NCBI RefSeq assembly: GCF_013359865.1
Contig: NZ_JABMCE010000063.1
Span: 19,333 to 83,332 of the forward strand
Direction: 5' to 3'
Source: Curtobacterium pusillum
GTDB lineage: Bacteria; Actinomycetota; Actinomycetes; Actinomycetales; Microbacteriaceae
DNA: 64,000 bases
Under the pieces are notes generated by a model. The model was not told the DNA's origin and made no database searches. It saw only the letters and a list, made by a program, of their open reading frames with translations. This document shows, one piece after another, positions 56,015 through 64,000 of this stretch. The position numbers were made by a program, and so were the translations under genes. Each line of letters opens with the position of its first letter. The first letter of the stretch is position 1.

Positions 56015-57850
56015 TCAGCCCGCGATCGGCTTGAGGTCCGCGGTGATTCGTCCGCTCTGACCCTCGACCGTGAGCCGGACCACCTCGGAGTCGAAGGTGC
56101 GGGGGAGCTCGATCGACCACTTCCCCTGACCGGCGGCAGCGGCCTGGAGGAGGTGGATCCCGTTGTTCCACGCGCTCACGAACACGTTGCTGTGTGCGTT
56201 CGCCGTACCGGAGAGCGTGATCGTCTCGCCCGGGGTGTACTCGAGCCCACCGGTGATCGTGAGGTCGTGCTGTGTCGGGGCCTGGCCGTCGCCGTTGCCG
56301 GGCTTGAGCCAGGTGGTGATGGTGGTGCCCTGGCCACCGATGGTCAGCTTGACCGCTTCGGTGGTGAACGTCTTGGGCAGGTCGATCGACCACGTGCCGG
56401 AGCTGTCAGCCTTCCCGGAGGCGGGGAGGGACAGCCCCGCGCTCGGAGCCGAGATCGTCACCGTGCTGTGGGCGTTGGCGGTCCCGGTGACGGTGATCTT
56501 CTCGCCGGGGGTGTATCCGAGCCCGCCCGTCGCTGCGAGGTCGTGCTGCTTCGGGGCCTGGCCGTCGCCGTTGCCGGGCTTGAGCCAGGTGGTGATGGTG
56601 GTGCCCTGGCCGCCGATGGTGAGCTTGACCGCTTCGGTGGTGAACGTCTTGGGCAGCTCGGCTGTCCAGACTCCCCGGGCGTTCGCAGTGGCGTACACGG
56701 GGATGGTGATGCCGTCGTTGTAGGCGGCGAGTGACACGGTGGAGTGGGCGTTGGCGGTCCCGGTGACGGTGATCTTCTCGCCCGGGTTGTAGCCGAGCCC
56801 ACCGGTCGCCGCGAGTTCCCGCTCGACAGGAGCGCCGGGGTCGACGGGGTCGACGGGGTCGGTCGGGTCGACCGGGTCGACCGGGTCGGTCGGGTCGACC
56901 GGGTCCACCGCGTCAGCGGGACGGATCCGTGTCTTGACCTCCGTGCCACGCGACCGTACCGAGATGTCGAGCGAGGTTCCGTCGAGGGGCTTCTGGATCG
57001 TGCGCGACCAGTTGCCGTCGGCATCCGCTCTGGTCCAGAGAGCGACGCTCGCATCCGTCGACTGGAGCGTCACGACAGCGTCAGGCGTCGCCTTGCCGTG
57101 CAGCGTAGCGGGTTCGTCAGCGGTGTACTCGAACTCGTCGGCAACCGCGAGCTGTGGGTCTCCCGGGGCGAGTCCGTCCGGGTTGCCCGGCTTGAGCCAC
57201 ACGAACGCGCTGTCGCTCTGGAGATCGCCGTCGTGTCCGGACTCGTGCACGGACACCTCGACCGGGCGGTCGTGGAGGTCCTCGTCGATCCTGAACTCCC
57301 AGTTCCCGTCGGCGTCGGAGTAGGTGGTGCCCGCCCTGAACTCGTAGGAGGTGATCACGACCAGACGGTGTCCGCTCGTCTTGCCGGTGAGGACGACGGG
57401 TTCGCCAGGCGTGTACCCGAGACCGCGCACGCTGAGCGGGTGGTGCACCGGGGCGGCTCCGTCGCCGTTGCCCGGCTTGAGCCAAGCCTGCGTCCGAGCA
57501 TCCCCGGCGGCGATCTCCAGCAGTTTCGCATCGCCGTCGAGGGTCACACCGAGATCGAGCGCCCAGCGCCCGGAGGAGTCGGCCATGGCGACGCGGTCGA
57601 CGAGGCCTCCGCGGACGGTCCGGACCGTGACGAGCGCGTGCGCGGGCGCGATCCCCCGGAGGACGACCGATTTCCCGGGGACGTACCCGAGGCCGTCCGT
57701 CACACTGATCTCCGCCCCGTCGGCGCTGCGTGCGGACACGGCTTCCGGCAGCTGCGTTGCGTTGGCCGTCTGGGTGCTCAGGGTCCCGCCGGCGAGGAGC
57801 GCGAGCCCCAGCACTCCGGCCGTGCAGTTCTTCAGGATGGTCGTCGTCAT
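56015..57850 (-). CDS. secreted protein of six Ig-like modules
   Basis: The 611-residue protein has a Sec signal peptide (about 1-32, ending NA-TQ) and then six modules of about 90 residues. Each has the frame GLGYTPGE..T.TG.A.AHS.V near its start and most end WLKPGNGDGQAP. Modules 3 and 4 are joined by a Val-Asp-Pro/Thr-Asp-Pro repeat linker. There is no catalytic motif, membrane anchor or sortase signal, so it may be released or held non-covalently. Modules 4 and 5 share long near-identical DNA with a 276-bp period. It is inverted inside the tsaE-tsaB-rimI-tsaD group, so it was probably inserted. I cannot name its ligand; an adhesin or bacteriocin-like role is possible. Confidence 0.82.
   Translation of the reverse strand: MTTTILKNCTAGVLGLALLAGGTLSTQTANATQLPEAVSARSADGAEISVTDGLGYVPGKSVVLRGIAPAHALVTVRTVRGGLVDRVAMADSSGRWALDLGVTLDGDAKLLEIAAGDARTQAWLKPGNGDGAAPVHHPLSVRGLGYTPGEPVVLTGKTSGHRLVVITSYEFRAGTTYSDADGNWEFRIDEDLHDRPVEVSVHESGHDGDLQSDSAFVWLKPGNPDGLAPGDPQLAVADEFEYTADEPATLHGKATPDAVVTLQSTDASVALWTRADADGNWSRTIQKPLDGTSLDISVRSRGTEVKTRIRPADAVDPVDPTDPVDPVDPTDPVDPVDPGAPVERELAATGGLGYNPGEKITVTGTANAHSTVSLAAYNDGITIPVYATANARGVWTAELPKTFTTEAVKLTIGGQGTTITTWLKPGNGDGQAPKQHDLAATGGLGYTPGEKITVTGTANAHSTVTISAPSAGLSLPASGKADSSGTWSIDLPKTFTTEAVKLTIGGQGTTITTWLKPGNGDGQAPTQHDLTITGGLEYTPGETITLSGTANAHSNVFVSAWNNGIHLLQAAAAGQGKWSIELPRTFDSEVVRLTVEGQSGRITADLKPIAG
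56261..56816 (-). repeat. 276-bp period repeat within the modular secreted protein
   Basis: The segment from about 56261 to 56540 recurs at 56537-56816. Within 56281-56381 there are only about two mismatches to the next copy, and 56463-56540 is again very similar to 56739-56816. The middle of each module (56386-56462 and 56662-56738) has diverged. Confidence 0.85.
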
Positions 57851-58077
57851 GTTCGTCGCTTTCGTTGGGGTTGCTCGAACGCGAAGCGTGCGTTCAGCGC
57901 TGGGTGAGGGTGATGGTGACCTCGTCGCCGCACCGAGGACGCAGCGCTGACGAGCGATCGGGCGGATCTTCATGGCGGTCTCCCGTGCGGTGGTACTGGA
58001 CGTTTCAGTGCCATTTCGAGACGGACGATCGAGACGATCGAGTCCCGTGCCGGGCGTTCGCCGGTGCGGAGGATGCC

Positions 58078-58083
58078 TACGAT
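58078..58083 (+). promoter_or_regulatory. -10 box for leaderless tsaB
   Basis: TACGAT is followed by six bases and then GTG 58090. It shows that tsaB has its own promoter after the inserted gene. Confidence 0.6.
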
Positions 58084-58089
58084 GGACGG

Positions 58090-58716
58090 GTGCTGCTCGT
58101 GATCGACACCTCCGCCGGAACGTCCGTCGCCGTCGTCGACCCGACCACCGGCCGACCCCTCGCGGAGCGCAGCACCGAGGACAGCCGCCGCCACGCCGAG
58201 GTGATCGGCCCGTTCCTCGCCGAGGTCCTGACCGAGGCCGGTACCGCCCCCGCGGACGTCACGGGCGTCGTCGCCGGCATGGGCCCGGGCCCGTTCACCG
58301 GCCTCCGTGTCGGCATCGCCGCCGCCCGCACCTTCGCTGCCGCTCGCGGCGTCCCCTTCCTGCCCATCGTCAGCCACGACGCGGTCGCAGCCGACCAGTC
58401 GCAGGGCGGTCCGTTCGTCGTCCTCACGGACGCGCGTCGGCGCGAGGTCTACTGGAGCGCGTACGACCAGACCGGTACGCGCATCGCGGGTCCGGGACTC
58501 GCGAAGCCGGCGGACCTCGACGAGGCGATCCGCGCCTCCCGTCCGGAAGCCGCGGGCTGGGACCGCGTGACCGTCACCTCCATCCCGGCCTGGAGGCTCG
58601 GCTCGCTCGCCGCGGACACGCTCGCCTCCGGCGGTTCCTTCGCCGACGACACCCCCCTCTACCTCCGCGATCCGGACGTCACGATGCCGGGTGCACCGAA
58701 GCGGGTGAAGCAGTGA
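58090..58716 (+). CDS. tsaB: t6A-modification protein TsaB
   Basis: The 208-residue protein is the non-catalytic partner of TsaD. LLVIDTSAGTSVAVVD, GPGPFTGLRVGIAAARTFA and LTDARRREVYWSAY are typical. GTG 58090 was chosen from the -10 box and the family start. It overlaps rimI by four bases (GTGA). Confidence 0.95.
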   Translation: MLLVIDTSAGTSVAVVDPTTGRPLAERSTEDSRRHAEVIGPFLAEVLTEAGTAPADVTGVVAGMGPGPFTGLRVGIAAARTFAAARGVPFLPIVSHDAVAADQSQGGPFVVLTDARRREVYWSAYDQTGTRIAGPGLAKPADLDEAIRASRPEAAGWDRVTVTSIPAWRLGSLAADTLASGGSFADDTPLYLRDPDVTMPGAPKRVKQ

Positions 58717-59243
58717 GCCTGCCGGACGGGCTGCGCCTGCGGCGCGCACATCCGCAGGACCTCGACGACGTCATGTGGCTCGAGCACGCCTCGTTCCCGA
58801 CCGATGCCTGGTCGGCGTCGCAGATGTCCGGCGAGCTGTACTCGCCGCACGGGTACTACGTCGTCGTGGAGACCACGGACGACGGCGCACCGACGATCGT
58901 CGGGTACGCCGGGCTCTCGTCGCTCGCCGGCAACCCCGTCGCGGACGTCCAGACCATCGCGGTCGCGGCCGACCAGCGGGGCCGGGGCATCGGCCGCGTC
59001 CTCTTCACCGAACTGCTCGACGAGGCGCGTCGCCGCGGTGTGCACGAGGTGTTCCTCGAGGTCCGCGCCGACAACCCCGTCGCACAGGCGATGTACACCG
59101 CGTTCGGGTTCGAGCGGATCGCCGTCCGTCCGCGCTACTACCAGCCGGACGGCGTCGATGCGTGGGTGATGCGGGCGGAGCTGTCGCCCGCGACGAGCCG
59201 GCCCGGACCGATCGGACAGGAGACACTCGATGAGCACCGCTGA
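58713..59243 (+). CDS. rimI: N-acetyltransferase RimI (S18-alanine type)
   Basis: The 176-residue GNAT-fold protein has the acetyl-CoA motif [10 protein letters not shown] and the C-terminal [23 protein letters not shown] typical of RimI. It acetylates ribosomal protein N-termini. It overlaps tsaB by four bases and tsaD by 14 bases, the usual tsaB-rimI-tsaD order. Confidence 0.93.
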   Translation: MSLPDGLRLRRAHPQDLDDVMWLEHASFPTDAWSASQMSGELYSPHGYYVVVETTDDGAPTIVGYAGLSSLAGNPVADVQTIAVAADQRGRGIGRVLFTELLDEARRRGVHEVFLEVRADNPVAQAMYTAFGFERIAVRPRYYQPDGVDAWVMRAELSPATSRPGPIGQETLDEHR

Positions 59244-60285
59244 ACCACTCGTGCTCGGCATCGAGACGAGCTGCGACGAGACGGGCGTCGGGATCGTCCG
59301 CGGCAGCACGCTGCTCGCGAACGTCATCGCGTCGAGCATGGAGGAGCACGCGCGCTACGGCGGTGTCGTGCCCGAGGTGGCCGCGCGGGCGCACCTCGAG
59401 GCGATGACCCCGACGCTCACCGCTGCGCTCGACCAGGCGGGCGTCACCCTCGACGACCTCGACGCCGTGGCGGTCACCGCCGGTCCGGGGCTCGCCGGAG
59501 CACTCATGGTCGGTGTCGGCGCCGCGAAGGCGCTCGCCGTGGCGACGGGCAAACCGCTGTACGGCGTGAACCACCTCGTCGGGCACGTCGGCGCGGACGT
59601 CCTCCGCGCGGACGGCAGCGCGATCGAGCTCCCGACGGTGGCGCTCCTGGTGTCCGGCGGGCACACGTCCCTGCTGCTCGTGCGCGACCTCGTCGGCGAC
59701 GTCGAACTGCTCGGCGAGACGATCGACGACGCCGCCGGGGAGGCGTTCGACAAGGTCGCGCGCCTGCTCGGCCTGCCGTACCCGGGTGGCCCGCAGATCG
59801 ACCGGGCGGCGGCCGACGGCGACCCGACGGCGATCCGGTTCCCCCGCGGGCTGACCCTGCCGAAGGACATGGCGGCGCACCGGTACGACTTCTCGTTCTC
59901 CGGGCTGAAGACGGCCGTCGCGCGGTGGGTCGAGCGCTGCCGCGACGAGGGACGTGAGGTCCCCGTGGCCGACGTCGCCGCCAGCTTCCGGGAAGCCGTG
60001 GTGGACGTGCTCGTCACGAAGGCGTTGAACGCCTGCCGGGACACCGGTGTGGACCGGCTGCTGCTCGGTGGCGGTGTCGTGGCGAACGCCCGCCTCCGCC
60101 AGGTCGCGACGGAGCGGTGCGAGGCGGCGGGCGTCGAGCTGCGGATCCCGCCGCTCGACCTCTGCACGGACAACGGCGCGATGATCGCGGCGATCGGGGC
60201 GAAGCTCGTCGCCGAGGGGCACGCGCCGAGCGACCTCGGGATCGCGGCGGACTCGACCCTGCCGGTGACGACCGTCCAGGTCTGA
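59230..60285 (+). CDS. tsaD: tRNA threonylcarbamoyltransferase TsaD
   Basis: The 351-residue enzyme transfers the threonylcarbamoyl group to A37 of t[18 protein letters not shown] is the ATPase motif at the start, [10 protein letters not shown] gives metal-binding histidine, and [11 protein letters not shown] and [14 protein letters not shown] are typical. ATG 59230 has AGGAG upstream, within rimI. Confidence 0.97.
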   Translation: MSTAEPLVLGIETSCDETGVGIVRGSTLLANVIASSMEEHARYGGVVPEVAARAHLEAMTPTLTAALDQAGVTLDDLDAVAVTAGPGLAGALMVGVGAAKALAVATGKPLYGVNHLVGHVGADVLRADGSAIELPTVALLVSGGHTSLLLVRDLVGDVELLGETIDDAAGEAFDKVARLLGLPYPGGPQIDRAAADGDPTAIRFPRGLTLPKDMAAHRYDFSFSGLKTAVARWVERCRDEGREVPVADVAASFREAVVDVLVTKALNACRDTGVDRLLLGGGVVANARLRQVATERCEAAGVELRIPPLDLCTDNGAMIAAIGAKLVAEGHAPSDLGIAADSTLPVTTVQV

Positions 60286-60367
60286 CGGCCGTCGTCCGCA
60301 CCGGCCCCGAGCGCGTGTGGGAGGATTCACAGGGCACCGACGAACCAGGTGCCGAGAGGGGTGGACG

Positions 60368-61150
60368 GTGTCCGATCAGAACCATTGGCCGAAGCCGGGC
60401 GAGACGACTCCGGAGGGTGGCGCGTCCGCGAACCAGCCGGCAGGGGAGCAGAGGGCGCCGTCGAGCGCGACGCAGCCCGAGTACGGCCAGCCGCAGCAGT
60501 ACGGTGCGTCGGCGCCCGAGGCTCCGGCCGCGGCCCCGTCCGACCCGTGGGCGCAGTCCGGCCAGGGTGCCGCAGCCCAGGGCGTCTCCGAGGGCCACAC
60601 AGCTCCGCAGAACCCGTACGCCGCACCGCAGAACCCCTACGCCGCACCGCAGAACCCCTACGCCGCACCGGGCCGGCCGAGCGGGCAGCCGGGGTACGGC
60701 GCTCCGCAGAACCCCTACGCCGCGCCCCACAACCCGTACGCTGCCCCGCAGGCGCCGAACGCGAACCAGTACGGCGTTCCGCAGGGGGCCAACCCGTACG
60801 CCGCTCCCGGCGCGTACTCCTCGGTCGGGTACCAGCCCTACGCCCAGCGCCCGAGGACGAACACGCTGGCGATCCTGTCGATCGTCTTCGCCTTCGGCGG
60901 CGTCATCATCTGGCCGCTCGTGATCCTCACCAGCCCGGCCGGCGCGATCATGGGCCACATCGCCCTGGGCAAGATCAAGCAGTCCGGCGAAGGCGGCCGC
61001 GGCCTGGCGCTCGCCGGGATCATCGGCGGGTGGGTCCTCACCGGCCTGTTCATCCTCGTCGTCGGGCTCATCATCGTGCTGACCGCAGTCGGGAGTTCAT
61101 ACTCCGACAACTACGACTACGGCTACGACTCGGGCGCCTTCATCGGCTGA
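60368..61150 (+). CDS. DUF4190 membrane protein with Pro/Tyr repeat domain
   Basis: The 260-residue protein has a Gln/Pro/Tyr-rich cytoplasmic region (1-165) with five QNPYAAP-like units. A DUF4190 domain follows with two membrane helices (about 175-200 and 225-250) around AIMGHIALGKIKQSGEGGRGLALAGIIGGW. GTG 60368 was chosen, with GAGAGG upstream; the open frame extends 17 codons further without support. Function unknown; such proteins are common in actinobacteria, and proline-rich tails often recruit partners at the membrane. Confidence 0.8.
   Translation: MSDQNHWPKPGETTPEGGASANQPAGEQRAPSSATQPEYGQPQQYGASAPEAPAAAPSDPWAQSGQGAAAQGVSEGHTAPQNPYAAPQNPYAAPQNPYAAPGRPSGQPGYGAPQNPYAAPHNPYAAPQAPNANQYGVPQGANPYAAPGAYSSVGYQPYAQRPRTNTLAILSIVFAFGGVIIWPLVILTSPAGAIMGHIALGKIKQSGEGGRGLALAGIIGGWVLTGLFILVVGLIIVLTAVGSSYSDNYDYGYDSGAFIG
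60608..60670 (+). repeat. 21-bp tandem repeat coding QNPYAAP
   Basis: CAGAACCCCTACGCCGCACCG occurs three times in tandem (the first with one change), with two further imperfect units at 60707-60748. Confidence 0.95.
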
Positions 61151-61182
61151 CCCCACCGGGGTCCGCGTCCGCGCCCCGCGCC

Positions 61183-62385
61183 CTACCCGGCCACGTCGGC
61201 GAGCCGCTCGCACAGGATCGCGGTGTGCCGTCCCTCCAGTCGGGTGAGCACGAGCGTGACGCGACCGCGCCCGCGGAGACGCAGCCGCTTCCGGAACTGC
61301 GCCGGGTCGACGTCGACGCCGCGCTTCTTGATCTCCACCGTGCCGATGCCGTCCGCTGCGAGCCGTGCGGCGAGCTTCTTCACGTCGAGCGGCATCGTGT
61401 CGAGCACCCGGAAGCCCTGTGCGAAGGGCGTCGTGACGGCCCGGTCCGAGGTGATGTAGGCGATGCCCTCGGACAGCATGCGCCCGTCGATGCTGCGCGC
61501 GAGGTCGCCGATGAGCCGTGCGCGGATGACCGCGCCGTCGGGTTCGTAGAGGTACTCGCCGATCGGCCCGACGGCCTCGTCCGGGGCATCCGCGGCGCCG
61601 GTGAGCTCGGCGACGCCGTGCGGCCCGATGACCGTCGCGGCGCGCCGGACGCCCGGTCGCGCCAGCGGGCCGAACCAGAGGGCGAGCTCGACGACCTCGC
61701 GGTCGACGGACGTCCACTGCGCCTCGGCGGTGTCGGGGATGAGGTCGCGGTCGACTCCCGGGCCGAGTTTCACGCCCGTCGGGGTCGTCGTGGCGGCGGC
61801 GAACACGGTGTCGAGGGACGGTGACCACTCGTCCGGGTCGGTGAGACGTTTCGTGTTCGTGTGTCCGGAGGTCCGTCGTGCCGGGTCCATCCACACGCCG
61901 TCGACGCGCGACAGGTCGAACGCCGCCGCGTCCCCGAGTTCGACCCGTGCGTGGTCCCAGGGCGACAGGTTGTGGGTCGCCACGGCAGCGGTCACCTCGT
62001 CCCGGTCGACCGCGGTGACGTCGAGGTCGAGCGCGGCCATCGCCATGGCGTCGCCGCCGATGCCGCAGCCGAGGTCTGCGACGCGGGTGAGCCCGGCCGC
62101 CGCGAAGCGTCCTGCGTGCTGGGCGGCGACCTGCAGCCGGGTGGCCTGTTCGAGCCCGGCCTCGGTGAACAGCATCCGTGCCGCGAACGGACCGAACTTG
62201 CTCAACGCTCTCTGCCGGAGCTTCGCCTGCGTCAGCACCGCGGCCACGAGCCCCGGGTCGTGCCCCTCGGAACGCAGCCGTGAGACGACCCGGACGATCT
62301 CACCGCCGTCCGAGACGGCCGGCGTACGGTCGAGCAGGGCCATCCCCTCGGGGGTCAGCAACTGGGCGAGGTCGGCGGCTTCCAC
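61183..62385 (-). CDS. SAM-dependent methyltransferase with THUMP-like domain
   Basis: The 400-residue protein has a class I methyltransferase core with VADLGCGIGGDAMAMAALDLDVTAVDRD (SAM-binding loop, about 102-129) and WMDPARR, and a C-terminal THUMP-like domain (RGVDVDPAQFRKRLRLRGRG). A role in RNA modification is likely from the THUMP-like fold, but the target is unknown. GTG at 62385 has GGGAGGA seven bases upstream. It is divergent from groES. Confidence 0.88.
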   Translation of the reverse strand: MEAADLAQLLTPEGMALLDRTPAVSDGGEIVRVVSRLRSEGHDPGLVAAVLTQAKLRQRALSKFGPFAARMLFTEAGLEQATRLQVAAQHAGRFAAAGLTRVADLGCGIGGDAMAMAALDLDVTAVDRDEVTAAVATHNLSPWDHARVELGDAAAFDLSRVDGVWMDPARRTSGHTNTKRLTDPDEWSPSLDTVFAAATTTPTGVKLGPGVDRDLIPDTAEAQWTSVDREVVELALWFGPLARPGVRRAATVIGPHGVAELTGAADAPDEAVGPIGEYLYEPDGAVIRARLIGDLARSIDGRMLSEGIAYITSDRAVTTPFAQGFRVLDTMPLDVKKLAARLAADGIGTVEIKKRGVDVDPAQFRKRLRLRGRGRVTLVLTRLEGRHTAILCERLADVAG

Positions 62386-62424
62386 CCGACGATCCTCCCA
62401 GGTCGCCGGGAGCCCGGGTGGACG

Positions 62425-62451
62425 TTGGCACTCGGATTGACCGAGTGCCAA
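62425..62451 (+). promoter_or_regulatory. CIRCE operator 1 (HrcA site) upstream of groES
   Basis: TTGGCACTC (62425-62433), nine bases, GAGTGCCAA (62443-62451) is a perfect inverted repeat of the CIRCE form. The -35 box lies in its spacer. Confidence 0.93.
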
Positions 62452-62465
62452 CGACGCCCTAGAGT
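62437..62465 (+). promoter_or_regulatory. groES promoter
   Basis: TTGACC (62437-62442) and TAGAGT (62460-62465) are exactly 17 bases apart. Transcription would start near 62472, at the edge of the second CIRCE. Confidence 0.85.
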
Positions 62466-62472
62466 TGGGGCG

Positions 62473-62499
62473 TTGGCACTCTCCTGTGCGTAGTGCCAA
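62473..62499 (+). promoter_or_regulatory. CIRCE operator 2 (HrcA site)
   Basis: TTGGCACTC (62473-62481), nine bases, TAGTGCCAA (62491-62499) matches CIRCE with one changed base. It covers the predicted transcription start. Confidence 0.88.
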
Positions 62500-62547
62500 C
62501 CCGGTTTTCATCTGTACCGAGTCAGTACCGAGAAAGAAGAGGTCACC

Positions 62548-62844
62548 GTGGCCGTCAGCATCAAGCCGCTCGAGGATCGCATCGTCATCCGCCAGGTCGA
62601 GGCGGAGCAGACCACCGCTTCCGGTCTGGTCATCCCGGACACCGCGAAGGAGAAGCCCCAGGAGGGCGAGGTCGTCGCCGTGGGTCCGGGTCGTATCGAC
62701 GACAACGGCAACCGCGTCCCGCTGGACGTCGCCGTGGGTGACAAGGTCATCTACTCGAAGTACGGCGGAACCGAGGTCAAGTACTCGGGCGAGGACCTCC
62801 TCGTCCTCTCGGCCCGCGACGTCCTCGCGGTCATCGAGCACTGA
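62548..62844 (+). CDS. groES: co-chaperonin GroES (Hsp10)
   Basis: The 98-residue protein caps the GroEL folding chamber. [46 protein letters not shown] is diagnostic and the length is normal. The start is GTG 62548, with AGAAAGAAGAGG upstream. groEL does not follow; a terminator and rarD do, so groEL must be elsewhere. Two HrcA operators predict heat-shock induction. Confidence 0.97.
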   Translation: MAVSIKPLEDRIVIRQVEAEQTTASGLVIPDTAKEKPQEGEVVAVGPGRIDDNGNRVPLDVAVGDKVIYSKYGGTEVKYSGEDLLVLSARDVLAVIEH

Positions 62845-62860
62845 GACCTGCGTTCTCCGT

Positions 62861-62903
62861 CACGAACGCCCCGCTCGGCTCCTCGCCGGCGGGGCGTTCG
62901 TGC
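62861..62903 (+). terminator. terminator of groES
   Basis: A perfect 14-bp stem (62861-62874 with 62890-62903) encloses a 15-base loop, 17 bases after the stop. Confidence 0.75.
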
Positions 62904-62940
62904 GTCCGGCTGCGGTCGGGCATCGGTCGCCCGCTCCGTT

Positions 62941-62958
62941 CTGGAGGCGCGATGCGGC
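62941..62958 (+). repeat. dispersed palindromic-arm repeat, copy 9
   Basis: CTGGAGGCGCGATGC matches the repeat arm with one change, between the groES terminator and rarD. Confidence 0.65.
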
Positions 62959-62981
62959 CCCGCCGTGTCGGTGTGGCTTCC

Positions 62982-62987
62982 TAGGAT
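62982..62987 (+). promoter_or_regulatory. -10 box for leaderless rarD
   Basis: TAGGAT is followed by six bases and then GTG 62994. Confidence 0.65.
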
Positions 62988-62993
62988 GGTTCC

Positions 62994-63956
62994 GTGAGTG
63001 AACCGAGTCCGTCGCGTCCCGCCCGCAGCGAGGCATCCGTCGGCGTCGTGCAGGCGATCGTCGCGTACGGGCTCTGGGGTCTCATGCCGCTGCTCTTCGC
63101 GGCGATGGCCCCCGCCGGCGCGTTCGAGATCGTCGCCTGGCGGGTCGTCTTCGGCCTGGTGTTCTGCGCCGTCGCGATCGCCGTGACCCGGTCGTGGCTC
63201 CGGACCCGCTCCCTGATGGCGCAGCGCCGGGTGATGCTCGTGATGGGGCTCGCCGCGGTGCTCATCCTGGTCAACTGGACCGTGTACGTCGCCGCGACGA
63301 CGACCGGCCACACGGTCGAGGCCGCCCTCGGGTACTTCATCAACCCGCTCGTGACGATCGCGCTCGGCGTGGTGGTGCTCCGCGAGCGCCTGCGTCCGGC
63401 GCAGTGGACGGCGGTCGGCATCAGTGTGGTGGCGGTCGTGGTCATCGCGGTCGGGTACGGCCGGATGCCGTGGATCTCGCTCGCGCTGGCCTTCTCGTTC
63501 GGCCTGTACGGCCTGGTGAAGAAGCGGGTCGGCGGTACGGTCGACGCCCTGAGCGGCCTGACGATCGAGACGGTGTGGCTGCTGCCGGTCGCCGTCGTCG
63601 CCCTGGTGGTGCTCGCCGTGACGGGCTCGGGCGGTGGGGTGACGTTCACGAGCGAGGGCTGGGTGCACGTGCTCGTGACGGTGCTGACCGGGCCCGCGAC
63701 GGCGGTACCGCTGCTGCTCTTCGCGTCCTCGGCGCGTCGTGTGAGCCTGTCCACGCTCGGGTTGACGCAGTACCTCGCGCCGATCATGCAGCTGCTCGTC
63801 GGGGTCGTCGTGCAGCACGAGCCGATGTCCGGCGCGCGCTGGTTCGGCTTCGGGATCGTCTGGCTGGCCCTGGTCATCCTGACGGCCGACTCGTTCGTGG
63901 CTGCTCGGTCGTCGCGGCGCCGGGCGTTCCCGTCCGCTGCGGCCGAGCCGGTCTGA
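62994..63956 (+). CDS. rarD: EamA-family transporter RarD
   Basis: The 320-residue protein has ten membrane helices in two EamA repeats. ILVNWTVYVAATTTGHTVEAALGYFINPLVTIALGVVVLRERL and SLSTLGLTQYLAPIMQLLVGV are typical of RarD, which is a drug/metabolite permease with unknown substrate. Leaderless GTG start at 62994. A polar, basic tail ends the protein. Confidence 0.93.
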   Translation: MSEPSPSRPARSEASVGVVQAIVAYGLWGLMPLLFAAMAPAGAFEIVAWRVVFGLVFCAVAIAVTRSWLRTRSLMAQRRVMLVMGLAAVLILVNWTVYVAATTTGHTVEAALGYFINPLVTIALGVVVLRERLRPAQWTAVGISVVAVVVIAVGYGRMPWISLALAFSFGLYGLVKKRVGGTVDALSGLTIETVWLLPVAVVALVVLAVTGSGGGVTFTSEGWVHVLVTVLTGPATAVPLLLFASSARRVSLSTLGLTQYLAPIMQLLVGVVVQHEPMSGARWFGFGIVWLALVILTADSFVAARSSRRRAFPSAAAEPV

Positions 63957-63960
63957 CGGG

Positions 63961-63981
63961 GCCGCACCGCGCCTCCAGGCC
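63961..63981 (-). repeat. dispersed palindromic-arm repeat, copy 10
   Basis: GCACCGCGCCTCCAGG is the reverse complement of the arm, just after the rarD stop. A partner arm, if any, lies beyond the window. Confidence 0.75.
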
Positions 63982-64000
63982 CGCCCCGCGACCGCTGACC

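Noticed and set aside
1..64000. tRNA, rRNA, insertion sequence, prophage or integron
   Set aside because: I found no cloverleaf, rRNA, transposase, integrase or phage structural gene by reading both strands. A tRNAscan or Rfam search could be more sensitive.

Overview
The window is high-GC DNA with actinobacterial gene order, GTG/TTG starts, tightly overlapping genes and many start codons placed directly after a -10 box. The gene content (S10-spc-alpha ribosomal cluster without rpsN and rpsD, type IV pilus genes, B-type-wall-style accessory genes) fits Microbacteriaceae; I suspect Curtobacterium or a close relative, but that is an inference from style and not from a database match.

Region by region: 1-7426 is the 3' part of a type IV pilus locus (two prepilin-like proteins, a PilX-like protein, prepilin peptidase, PilM, PilN, PilO). 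7600-9963 holds three membrane proteins of unknown function. 10182-14818 is the rpsL-rpsG-fusA-tuf operon with a strong promoter and a UUCG-loop terminator. 14976-17889 is an accessory insert between tuf and the S10 operon: a small antitoxin-like protein, a decayed DUF11 surface-protein fragment, topoisomerase IB and a DarT-like ADP-ribosyltransferase. 18329-30800 is the S10 and spc cluster ending in secY-adk-map. An inverted LCP-family cell-wall gene separates it from infA-rpmJ-rpsM-rpsK-rpoA-rplQ (32542-35710). 35846-42035 is a second accessory insert (FUSC-type exporter, AfsR/SARP NB-ARC regulator, DrrAB-like ABC exporter). truA, a metallo-beta-lactamase-fold enzyme and a large secreted nuclease follow, then rplM-rpsI-glmM. 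coaA and a glutathione peroxidase face the other way. glmS-acpS and two tandem alanine-racemase genes run into the t6A genes tsaE, tsaB, rimI and tsaD. That operon is interrupted by an inverted gene for a modular secreted protein. The right end has a DUF4190 membrane protein, a THUMP-like methyltransferase, groES under two CIRCE operators, and rarD.

The core genes make the translation machinery and link it to envelope building: SecY, GlmM/GlmS for UDP-GlcNAc, Alr for D-alanine, LCP for glycopolymer attachment and AcpS for lipid synthesis. The accessory genes sit at the boundaries of the conserved transcription units. The most striking non-coding feature is a dispersed palindromic repeat built from the arm CTGGAGGCGCGGTGC, seen at eight intergenic sites, twice as near-perfect 22-23 bp hairpins. 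A second is the repeated layout TANNNT, 6-7 nt, start codon, which predicts leaderless transcripts for at least eight genes. No tRNA, rRNA, CRISPR array, insertion sequence or prophage was recognised.
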